Source: Chondrosia reniformis (Eukaryota; Porifera; Demospongiae; Chondrillida; Chondrillidae). Taken from it: a stretch of DNA of 64,000 bases. The position numbers and the translations under genes are program-made. The DNA lies in contig OX359193.1 of the NCBI GenBank assembly GCA_947172415.1, positions 7,961,501-8,025,500 on the forward strand, written 5' to 3'. This document shows positions 25,230 through 37,500 of this stretch, in pieces (the first letter of the stretch is position 1; each line of letters begins with the position of its first letter). The notes under the pieces were generated by a model. That model had not been told where the DNA came from. It saw only the letters and a program-made list of their open reading frames with translations, and ran no database searches.

Positions 25230-25789
25230 TATTCCCCCTTTTTTCCTCTTAATATTACTTGTTTTAAATTAATTTGAAAGTTTTCTTGGCGAAGATCTCA
25301 AAATAACGTCTTAGACAAGAGAAATATGCCGAAAACAATGATCTCTTAATTAAAAAATGGCGTCCGAGAAGACCACAATTTTCGCTCTTCACAATTAACA
25401 TGCTTATTTTAGAGCGCATTCAGATTTAGGGCTGTCTATTCCCTAGTTCCGAAATATTTATGACGATTTATAACTAGTACGTGCCCGCACAAGTTAGCAT
25501 ATTAGCGCTAGTCTATTCAATAAAAGAAGAAGAAGAAGAAGAAGAAAAAATGAATTTTGGAAGTGGGTCTATTCCTAGTTAGCCGCTTTTTGAACGCTAT
25601 AGAGCGTGTAGAGCGTCGAAACATGTTTTGGCATTTAGGAAAGCGTGCATTAATCGCTGCAAATAACCGAATATAACCGAAAATCGCTTCGTTGGCGATT
25701 TTTGAGGTGTTGATTGCTAATACATTGGATAGGGCGGCCATTTTTTTTTCCGGCCATTCCTACTTAGAGAGTACTACCGTACTCTCTGA
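25230..25789. mobile_element. Non-coding element tail with 3' terminal hairpin, copy 2
   Basis: Near-identical to 21761-22314, with a slightly longer GAA run, the same terminal hairpin (25,766-25,787) and GA end, again followed by T of host sequence. The short antisense reading frame at 25,517-25,741 runs across the GAA run and is not a credible gene. Confidence 0.5.
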
Positions 25790-27903
25790 TAGATGAACAC
25801 AATTATATTGTATTAAGGCTTATGTGTGTATATCTATAAGTGCATATATAGAAAATATAAAACAATGTAGTGTATTAGAAAATTGAAAATATATCTACAT
25901 GTAAATTGATAAACATTACAATTATTGAATGTTTTTAAGGATGCCATCATTATACAGTACATTTTCACTATATATAATGGAAGGTTTCCCAACTCACCCA
26001 GACAACTTCTTTGATTTGTTACATTAAGAAAATAGCCTGGGAAACATTGACATTCAAATGATCCTGGAATGTTATTACATAACTGTTCACAACCAGAAGT
26101 ACCAGCTGCACATTCATCAATATCTACAGGTATGAATACAGTCTTTATAATTATAATACATGTTTATATATGTATATATATATATAATACTTGTATAACA
26201 TGTCTATGTACAGTAATGTATACCTTGGCAATCACTTCCATCTGCAGTTGGTTCATATCCATTTTTACAAGTGCATACAAAGCCTCCCTCAGTGTTTTGA
26301 CAGTTTTGTCTGACTGTACAGTTATGCGTTTCTTGTACACACTCATCAGTATCTGTGAATATACACAGTACGTTATATAATCCTAACAGCATACCACTAC
26401 ATGTATGTACGTATAATACACATTGGTACTCTGTTTAGCTAAGTGATTCACAGGTGCAATAGCTACCTTCACATGACAAGCCATCTGCTCTCAATTGAAA
26501 TCCTGTAGGACATTCACACAAGTAAGAGCCAAGTGTGTTCACGCAGTCATGTTGACAGCCACCATTGTACGTCAGACATTCATCTTTATCTGTATAGATA
26601 GCAAGGAAAATATATACATATATATAGACATTCAATCTGTACAATCATACATTACATGTACAGTATATATATATTTTGTATTTGACTAATGGAAGTCATT
26701 TTCATATGAAGTTAAATTAAATATGTACTGTGTAAGTGATTTGAACAATTTGAACAATCAACACATACCAGAACTACAAGTAGGTCCTGTCCATCCACTT
26801 GGACACTGGCAGACTCCATTGTTATGATTGCACCATCCTCTGACACATGATGGTGAACAGGGTTCTATATGATATATACGCATGTACGTATGTGCAAATA
26901 TAACATGGAGTACACGTACATTATGAACATTAGATAACATAACAACAATATATACTTACTGATGCATTGATTCCCAACTTCTCTGTATCCTGAACAGCAA
27001 TGAAGGACCTTTCTATATCTGCTTTCATAACATACGTGATATTTATAAGCTCCTCGATACCTGTGCATATATATGTAGTACTAATTGAAACATATGAAGA
27101 GGCTAAATAGAAACATTAGTATACAGAGACAACACAGGAGTGATATACGTAGTTGAGTAATGTACTCATGATCACTTTTTATGGCAATGGAACATACAGT
27201 ATGGGATGTATATACGTATGTACATATAATACAACATTATATATGTATTTTGCAGGTAAACATCGCTTTTAGGGTTGGAGGTATAATTAGAGATCAGAAG
27301 AAAAAAGGTGCATATTCCCTCAAATCATTTACCCCCCCCCCCCGAAACATCTGCTACAGTGAATGTAACATACCCTATGTGACATCTTCGGATAATCCAT
27401 CTCCATGTACAAGTTCTATATGCAGTGCGAGTATGCCTTCCATGAGTTGCAGATTGCTGATAAGAGACATAGTAACGGCACACACTATATATACAAAAAA
27501 GAATTACATTAGTCAGTCATTATAATTATATGCATGTATGTAATTGTGTCAGCCTTTTATATATATGTAAGTCTGCACTTATAATTATAACACAGTCACC
27601 AATATAGAGTGGGAATTTCATGCTATTTAAGCTCATTAACTTCTTAATCTTATATTACAGTACAAAACATTTTATAGCATACACATCTGTCACTTACTAA
27701 CATTCATTAAAGAGTAAAGAGTCGATAGTCTTTGCAAACTATGCTTTACATAATACATACGTACATACCCTCTTGCTCCATCTGTTAAGGCATCTGTGGA
27801 CACCACCAGTACAGCGGCTGCCAGCAACGCTTGAACGAGCATCCTGCAGTTGATAGAACTCCAAGCGAGCAGTAGACACCTGGTTTGGTTAGCTAAATCC
27901 TTC

Positions 27904-27912
27904 CTTTATATA
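27904..27912 (-). promoter_or_regulatory. TATA box of EGF/sushi/Ig gene copy 2
   Basis: TATATAAAG 62 bases before the ATG at 27,842, as in copies 1 and 3. The promoter seems intact although the gene body is broken. From 27,913 to 28,532 lies the shared intergenic stretch downstream of the helicase, without a gene. Confidence 0.55.
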
Positions 27913-28532
27913 CCAGTTGCTTGTTTTAAAAGCATATTCATTGGCTAATATACGTACAAACTTGAGTACTATGGAAGCCTTATAATCCTGGGACACCTTA
28001 TAGATTTCTTTTGGGATTCTTTGAAGCATCATAGCAACTTGTAAACCTAGCTACAAGGTTATATACACAAATGCGTGGCAGACATGTATATCTATATACC
28101 ATATACAAACAGTGTGAATTGCAAATTAATAGGATATATACATGTACAGTGTATGTGGAAACAAACTTATAGTGAAGTAATTCTTAAGCATTCATTTTCT
28201 TTAATACCAGCGGCCTCAGTCTTTGAAGCAAATCACATGTTAACCTTCCATTTCAATCCTGGGCTGCCTGAATGCCATGGTAACTGGGCAGTTATACCCT
28301 GTCAACTCAGACTTTAGTGTAGATGCGTACATTGGTATATATAAGATGAGCTCTTTAATATAAAATGTCAAAACAAGCGGTCAATATCATTACAAAAATG
28401 TTTAAACATGCTGTAATTATGCACTAAACTATTCCAATATATAAAGCAGCATCTTGTCTAAATAAGTTCATGCACACACTAAAATTACGAAAATAAATTA
28501 ATACGTAATTCTAAAGACACACAGCCTGTGTT

Positions 28533-31500
28533 TCAATGAAGCTGCAACCTCTTCACTTGTTCTTCGATAGATGCAATCCAATTCTTAGAAGGAAATTTTT
28601 TGGAGTCCTTAATAATATAACCATTTTTATTGTATCTTTTCCACAGACTTTCCCAAGTTTTGTCATAATTAAGAAGTACGTTATTTCCTGCAAAAGTATG
28701 ATTTACAAAAATAACAAAAATTGAATATACGTACACATCTTGATTGATGCATGTGAACCTACCAAGTATAATCATACCAACCCTCGCTCTGGTAATGGCA
28801 ACATTGATGTGTCTTCTATCTGCAACCATTCCAAGGTGATCCTGTCGCCAACGTCGATCAGCTCCTACCTTCTTAGGATCACAAATATCTTCTGGGGGTA
28901 GTGAGCGTACAGTGGATAAGATAACTACACCATACTGACTTCCTATAGCATGAGTGAAATAAAAGAATCATATATTAGTAATCATAGAATCAGATATGAT
29001 CAGCACCTTGACTAGCATCCACTGTCTCAACAGTACAATCTTCATCAACTTTGAGACCTTTCTTCTCAAGTTTCTCCTTTATGCACTCCTTCTGTGCTTT
29101 ATAGAAGGTCAGCACACCTATGGAGAAACCTCTTCCTTGGGACTTTGACACTTTGGCAGCTTTTCTTAGCACTTCAACAAGAGACACCTGAAAACAAGGC
29201 ATAATGTTTTGTATATACATAAATAAATAGTGAAATCTTGAATCATATTACAAATTACTATTACAGTATATGAGTATTATTGTTATTAATATTAGGGTTT
29301 CCTAGGCTTATATACAACAATTTCAAGAAAAGAGCCAACCATTTGTGGTTCAGGGACATTATATAGGTCTTAATTATTGTACTATTCCCTCAGGTTTGTA
29401 CATACAGCTTTATCAGCTTCCTTTTCATTCTTGTAAGAGTGCTTTTTTCCACTTTCCTGGACATCACCATATATAGGGCAAAATGCTATGGGACGGGTTG
29501 CATCTAAATAAACAGATTATATTTAAATAGACAAAGAAATACAATGCAATCCAAAGCAAATGAGGTACCATTTTGTGGCCAGAGATCCTTGAGTAATTCC
29601 TCACATTGTGGAGCTAAATTCTTTGCAACATCAAATGCATCTTTTAATTTTCCTTGATAGAATTCCTTTGATGGAAACTCACACAAAGCTGAAAGCTGTA
29701 TAAAAAGGATATATGTATGCAGAACAATTCAAACACTGTGGTTTAATGTTATTTGCCTTTAAGTAGCCACACTATGTGACATACCATTCTATACTGAGAA
29801 TCCAAACAAGTGAAGAAAGGAAATTTATAATCATCATCTACATGAATGCTTTGATCAAATTCTGATGTTAATAATGCTGCATATCTTTCAAAAAGGGTAT
29901 ATTTCAAACCCTTTTCCTCAGCTAGCCTGCTGTGTATTATTGGTACCAACTGCTTATGGTCTCCAATTAGCACAACACGGTCAGCCAAGTTGATAGGAGC
30001 CATAGCCTCTGGTTCTGTACAGCGTGATGCCTCATCAATAACACACTGCACTGCATGAAAATATTTATTAATTCTGTCACCTGCTGCTTCATTACAGGTA
30101 CAGAGAACAATATCAAATTTTCCCTCTTGGATTACAGCCTCTTCAGCTTCAGTAACCAGTTCACGATATTTCAGCCTATCTTTTAGAGAAGGAACTTCCC
30201 CAGCTTTTGCACAGGCACTAAACTGCTTCTCCAAGTCCTTAAGCAGCTTTGCATTTCCATGCTTATGAACAAGATGATGGAGTGACTCGTCTTGCAAGGT
30301 AGCATCAGGTTGAGCAGGTGTCTCTTCATCATGAAATAAAATCTTGTAAGCAGCTGGGCCTTCAAAGTCTTTTCTCTCAATACCTCTACCATACATACGG
30401 AGAATTTTAATTCCCTTTTTACGTCCAATCCTATTAATACTGACTTGCTTAAGCATTCCTATTCAAAAAAAATTAAAATCTTTTGAATAATTATTCAATA
30501 GAAACTTTTCCACTGATCTGCTAACTTGTGACTATATCCACAGCTCTATTTGAAGGGGCACAATAAAGGACACATTTCATTAACTTTCTTTTGGTCTCTG
30601 AGTCACTCTTTTTATGTTCCTCAGATTCAACTTCTTCTGAATCAGCAGACCTCTTTTGGGCTTCTCTATTCAGCATGGCAAAGGCATAAGCAATGTGAGC
30701 TCCTGTTACACTCTTTCCGGTTCCTAAGAGTTAACATGACATACGTAGTCATTATACCTAACTGGAGCTGTAGGTATCGCTTTACCACTAACCAGGAGGG
30801 CCTTGAATTACTTCAAACACATTGTTTAAGGCACAATCTATAGCATGCCTTTGACTCTCATTGAGGGAGCCTCTGGAATCTCCAGTACCTTCAAGAGTAT
30901 CAAACTCATCAGATTTTTTGTCTTCAGGAACTTCAGAATCCCAAAGATCATAAATAAATGCATTTCTTTTGAGTTTTGCTAAAGCTAAACAAAATACACA
31001 AAAATGATTAGTTCATTTTGTATATAACTGGGTAACCTTCAAAGCTTTATGCATTGAATGAATATACAGCTAAAAGGAAGGTGTTTGATCAATCCTAAAG
31101 TATGTATGTACGTATATATGGTCTTTTTACTCAAAATACACTTAGTGTTTGTAATACATTTGATCAAGACCCATACATTTAATTAAAACAAGTACATTCA
31201 TCTTTACTTTGTATATATATATATGAGCGCGATGCTAACCAAAATTTGAAATTATATAACCAAACATTTCGACAACTGAATTTTGGTTAGTGTCGCGCTC
31301 ATATATACAAAGTAAAGATGGATTGTCCTAACCATTCAGGTCTATATTAATACAATCATGTTTCACAAATGAATGAAAGATAAATGGAGAGAAACAAAAG
31401 TGAAAGTTTAACCTTGAGACTCTGTGGCTGTGGCAAACTCTCTGCAAAGCTTAGCAATGTCTCCAAGAGCAATAATAGAAGATAATTTGTTCTTCTTCTG

Positions 31501-34500
31501 TTTTAAAGCATTGTAGACTCGTCTACAAAAGAAGAGCTGTAGTGTAACTTTCTAATTTGATATTAAATGGACTTTGTACTCACTTTGTAGGCAGTGCCAT
31601 AGGAATCAACTGTAATTCACAAGTGTAGATATCTTTATCTAATAATTCCTTTATCAGAGGAGAAATAAGAGCATTGTGTTCTCCAACAGCTATAAAGCTT
31701 ATCTAGAAAGAAAAATTACAAACGTATGTACATACACAGAGAGGATATGGACAAAAATTAGGTACATTTTTCTAATTTGATATGTACTTTGATTTTTATC
31801 CACATTTACATTATATTCATATAATATATACAGCAGCTTACATACAACAAAAGTATACACTTCTTGTCAGTGATTCAAAGTATAATGTAAAGAGTTTGAC
31901 AGTTACATACTTTTTAACAGACTCATTAATTTATTTTATCATTTATCTTACAAATTAGTGTGTATATTCATGTACATAAACTAAAAACTCAATCTAAGGT
32001 ACTTATATGTACAATGTAGATGCATATAAACATACACACGGCAATAAGCCAATGTCCTATTGCTTTACAATACATAATGCCGTCTATATGTATACACATA
32101 CACAACCTAAGTACATTGAGAGTGTCAGGATTCTCAAGACTATTACTCTCAGCCAAAGCAACCTCTTCAGTTTCATGAGGCAAATCTTTCCTTTTCTTGG
32201 TTACCTTGTCAATAATTAGATGAAGCACTGTGCGTGCATAACCATCAAAATTTGGTCCCAATTTGGACTCATATTTTCTATGCAACTTATCATTCTTCTC
32301 TAAATAGATTTCATATCTTGCACACACTAAACATCCTCTTTCTATGGGAAACAATTCCTGAATACGTTGTACAAAGTCTTTTGAAAGAGTGGCGGTAATA
32401 CTGCCAACTGGCTTGTAGAGTTCTTCCCCATATGTGGTGTTAGGTACCTCAAATCCTTCAAATTTTAGTTCAAAGTCTGTTATTACTAAACATCTGTTAG
32501 CTTTGCTCAACTTAGAACCATTCTTGGTCCCGTCGTCTGAAGTGGTGTCTTGAAAATCCTTCTGGATACTACTAGCAGCACCCTCAGCCAACAGAAGCTC
32601 TTCCCAGAATTCCCTATAAAGGTCCAAGCTTGACCATTGCTTTTTCCATTTTACCATTTTAAAACCAGAAGTGAAACAGGCCTCCGGATTCTCCTGGTGC
32701 TGAAGACAGATTTTGAGATCAGGACTTAACTCAAGGAGTTGAATTTTTGGTTTAAGAATTGGACCAGTTGGATCACACCCAATCCAAACATTGATTGGTT
32801 GTAGTGGTTTCAATTCTAAACAATCTGTTAATATCAAGAAAGGTACATCTTTATAGTAATGTGGCTCGTGTTGATCCTTTTTACCTTTCACAAGATACTT
32901 ACACTGATCATGACTGGGTAGAGGCTCTATTGTACTTGTAGCTCTAGGTTGTGAAAAAAGCCTTGCTTTTTTGTACAAGGACAACCTATTTTGTAAGTTA
33001 GATTTCCTTTTATAAGAATTGGGTTCTTTAAGAAAAGCTAACAATATTTCATAGGTCTCTCTTTCCAAAGTTATTGCAGCTGTAGGATATTCAATGGCAT
33101 ACATTAATTCATGCAATGTTTCCTTTTCATCAGGAGCAAACAGTTGTAAGGTATGTTTAGGCAATTCCCTTGTATTTTGGTCTTTTTTAGATGTAACTGG
33201 TCGAAACTGTCTCTCATTCTCTGAGATGTATCGAAAAGGGTTACAGGTCCTAAACGAGGTTAATTTTGTGATGAACTGTAGGCACTGATTGGAGTGTGTT
33301 ATCTGACCAATGTCTATTATAGCTACCTTTTCAGGTCTAAAATGTTCTAGACCTTTGTGACATAAGGAAAATTCAATGAAGCGCTCTTTCACATTATGTA
33401 TTAATGCAGTACAACGAATTGAGGACTGTTGAACTTGTAAAGCAGTTTGGAGAAGTGACACATCTCGATGCAGCTTTTTGGAATTAGACCTGGCTACTGA
33501 GGAACGATAGGCCACCTCTGGAAGTATCTTCGCATAACAGTTGCCATCTTTTCTTTTTGGATACAATGACTCGAGCAAGCAACATTGTGCATATATATCA
33601 AATATTGAATCAAATGGCTGACAGTATGATGTTACAATACCCTGGTGCTTGTGGCTGAAAACCTTCTCTGGCCATCCCTTTTTAGGTTTGCTAGTACAGC
33701 TAAACTCTTCTTCTTGTAAAACACTTTCAAAAGCATCCAAAAGTGCAATGAATTCAGGAAATGAATCATAGGCTTTCAGTGTTATCTTAGCTTGCTCCAC
33801 ATTATTGCTTTCTAAGAGCTTAATAACCTTTTCAAGAATATCAAGCCTAATCAGTGGACCACTCTTTGGAAATAAAGAGCGATTAGGTTTTTGATAGACT
33901 AATTTTGCTAACCAAGCAAAATCACTACCAATATTATAAACTTTTGAGAAATCCTTTATTAGTTCTTGAAACCTTTCATTGTAACTCTCGGGCCGTGGTT
34001 GAACATTCAGCAAAACATTCTTTGGCATATTTAAAGAAATTCTCTCAGCTGCTTGCATATTAGCATATGTCAGAAAGGTATTGACCATTCCACTTACTAG
34101 TGGACATTCTGAAATGTCCTTTGGTACTTTACATAGGAACTGATTATTTGGTTGCATATTACTAACCAAATTCAGCAGTGTTTCCAATATAGAGTATCTC
34201 TTGTAGTCCTTCTCTGCTTCTTTCAAAGTTAATTTCTCACAGCATTTGACATTTGATAAATGGAAATCTCCTTGAAGAGGCTTTTCATTTGATTCGGTAA
34301 ATGTAATATCGAAGGTTATGGAACTTTGAATGCTTCCCTTTGAGAAGGATAACTTCTTTACATTTTCAGCTGAAAGAACAGGATAGTAAGTAGTTTCTCC
34401 ATTAAACAATGGTGGTATGTTAAAACTATACCAATGCTTGAAATTAGCTTCATTGAATTCTGATGTTCTTGACAAAACTGATGCCACATTAGGAATGTGT

Positions 34501-37500
34501 ACTTGCACTTTATAACTGTCCCCCCTTTTAGACAAGGAAAAGGCACAATTGGCTATGTCATGTTCAGAAGACATGCATATTGCAATGGCATCAGAATAGT
34601 CTGGAGTGTGGACAACTTCATCAGTGCCTAATTCCAAATTAATGGGAGAACGTTCTACCTGATATTGTGTGTATAGAATCCGTTTGGCATTGCTAAGAGA
34701 TGTACCTCGAGGAATCATGCCAATTACTGCTCCTTCTGGATAAGGCTTTGTAGGATTCCAAGCTAGTGGTCTTACTACAAAGAGAAGATCTTTGGCAAAT
34801 TCAACCGAAAGAGTGTTACTAATCTTAGGTAGTCCATTTTTAATACTGCTCAGATCATAACACACTACAACTGCCCTCTTTGGCTGTTCTAGTGCTGTTT
34901 TGATGTGTTCTATGTCCCTTTTAAGGAACTGGTCGGATATTCCTGGTAAGTTTGCTATTTTTGGACTTATTTGATCAATTGGCATAAAGAAGTCGGGATT
35001 ATCCACATCAACTTCACAAATGACTGGAAGCATGGATCCCTGACTCATTACTTTAGAAATATGACCAACTGTTTTATGCAATATTGGATTGCTCTTTTCC
35101 CAGTCTTCCTGAACTAGTACTTTTGCTCCATCAAAAGCTCCTCGACGCTGAGATGGGCCAATTATGCTAAATGGACCGCTTCTGCTTGTCTTCTCTATTG
35201 GTATAGCTAAACAGTGATCCCTGGATATTTGTCTCAAGTAGCATACTACCCCTGAACCAGTACTTTGTTTCTTTTGAGATTGAGTCTCTGATAGTTGTGC
35301 CATCCAGTGTAGGTCCCCTTCTATATCTCCTAAAACTAACTTGCAATTAGGATGATGGGATTCAAAGGCTCTGTGATAATCTGCTATAATATCGTCATTA
35401 TCTAGATCAGTAACAGTTGATTGTTTAAGTGATCCTTCCATGTTCCTAATGATTTTAGCTTCAATCTCAGAGTAACTGTCCCAATCCTTCTCTCTTTGGG
35501 AAGGAAACATTAATGACTTAGTTTCCCAGCAATGTCTCATATAGCTAAACCAACAGCTTTCTAGACTGTTCTTTTTGGGATAATTCTTATTTTCGATTTC
35601 AAGTAAACGAAATGGATTTCCAACAGCAACAATCATTGAAAGTGCACGTGTTATGACAGTATTAAATACAGCTGGATCACACAGACTCTTTGTCTTCTCC
35701 AAGGGAATGAAGTTTTGGGATACACGCTCACTAGTGCAGATGAATATAGCCTTGAACTCTCTTCCTACAGTATAAGAGAAGAAAGATGATCTACGTACAG
35801 TTAGTATCAATATTTTATAAAAATCTAACCTTGGATGAGATAGGCTGGAAGACAAGTGACTTTCTTCAAAAACGTGCCATACTTATTTTGTGATTCTTCA
35901 TAAACTAAATGCTTCCACATATTCTCCTGTAATAATTATACGTACATACGTAGTAACATATTATGTACATATTAAATAATGAATTATAAAATGAGGTAAA
36001 CACAATCACTGAAAGTAAGACAGTCCAAGTCACCAGGCAACAGGAACATTGTATAGATGCATACACACCTGTACTGTAGTTGAGCTACAAGTGGGTTATG
36101 CATACATTGCAACTTACTACTGATCTGTTTGGTGTAATAACACAAATGGAGTCTGCCTGCCTTTTTCCCCACTCTACCACTGGCCAATACTTGTAACAGG
36201 TTTTGACTAAGTTCATCAAAATATTCACTTCTTTCCAAGTTTGATCACTTAATTCTGATTCACCAGACCAAGCACAATTGGGGGGTCTTTCAGTAGAAGA
36301 AACAATAAAGTGCATTGGCTGTCTCCAGCGTGGATGAAGAGTACTTGAGGATCGACCCTACATGAAGGCGAATTCATTTATGGATGATAATTTTTTGGGT
36401 GATCAGTATGTAATGAAGTCCAAAGTTTGGTTGGACATATAACTACATGTACGTACATACATACGTATATGTATAGTATAGACAATGATATTCACCTCTA
36501 ACATATTCCCATAGAAGAGGCTGCTGGGTAGTCTTATTATTTCTGGGTGAGATCTGTAATTAGTCAAAAGCACTGCTGTATACCGTTTAGCATCCATTTT
36601 CTTATAGAGTGTGTACAGCCGAAACAACAAGGATTCTGTAAAGCCTTTTGAACGGGCCTTTTCACCAAGAACTGTGGTACCCGGACCAACCTAAACGGGT
36701 CATTAGTAATTTAACCACATTTACTTCATCATTAGCATCACTTAGAAAATCCACAAAAACAATTAAATTACTAGTAATAGAACCAATGACAGCTAATTTA
36801 GGCCACCAAGCATTACTCTGCTGTCAGTAATGATTGCTACAGTGCTTCTACAAAATACACATATATATATGTCTCTCCTTTATACCAAACTATGTAAAAA
36901 TTGCAATTAATGCACACAAGCTGGCCAGTAGTTACCCAGCTCAGCTCCTGAGAAAGGCCCATCTAAACTAATAAAGCACTTGCCACAGTTAACCACAGTA
37001 GAGCTGGTGAATACGTATATGAATAACCTATGTACGTATGTAGGTAATACAAACATTTTATACATCATATCATGTACATAAAATAACTGCACAGCATATA
37101 CATTAGCAGTTTATGTAGTACGTATATACTAACTTGTTTGTGGTCTCCAGCAATTACTATCTTTGTATTCTTGTAAACAAGATGAAAGGCAGCAACATTT
37201 TCTGGTTCACGAGCTTGGGCTCCTTCATCAACCAAAATGTGAGTAAAGTAACCTGGGTTAAGACGTAGGCTCTTGACTGACAGGAAACATAAAAATGTTG
37301 TTATTACTAAACGGTAGTCTTCAAATTTTAAGGTACTGTCAGGGCATTGAAAGTCAGAAACAGATTTAGCACAATCTTCTTGACTGCGATCATCTTTACT
37401 AACTAAGCGAAGTACCTTTCCAGCAAGTGGAGATTCTTCTTCTTCAAGCATTTTCTGACCAAAATAGTTATCAATGTATTCTCCAGCAGTAGGTATGTGA

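Larger units (their letters stand above)
19683..27842 (-). pseudogene. EGF/sushi/Ig protein gene, copy 2, 5' part only and rearranged
   Basis: Exons recognised by match to copy 1: signal peptide 27769-27842, EMI-like 26960-27060, laminin EGF 26769-26864, then calcium-binding EGFs 26467-26589, 26224-26352, 25998-26123; a repeat cluster; the same three EGFs again at 22608-22730, 22358-22486, 21194-21323; then EGF 20853-20975, two sushi modules 20252-20638, and part of exon 11 at 19683-20184. The exons matching copy 1 exons 4 and 5 are deleted near 26,755. The EGF exon at 21194-21323 has four extra bases (near 21,216-21,222) and is out of frame unless skipped; skipping would keep phase. The gene then ends at the seam, losing about 1,700 residues including the Ig and FN3 parts. 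A short secreted EGF/sushi protein could still be made, but pseudogene is the better call. Confidence 0.75.
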
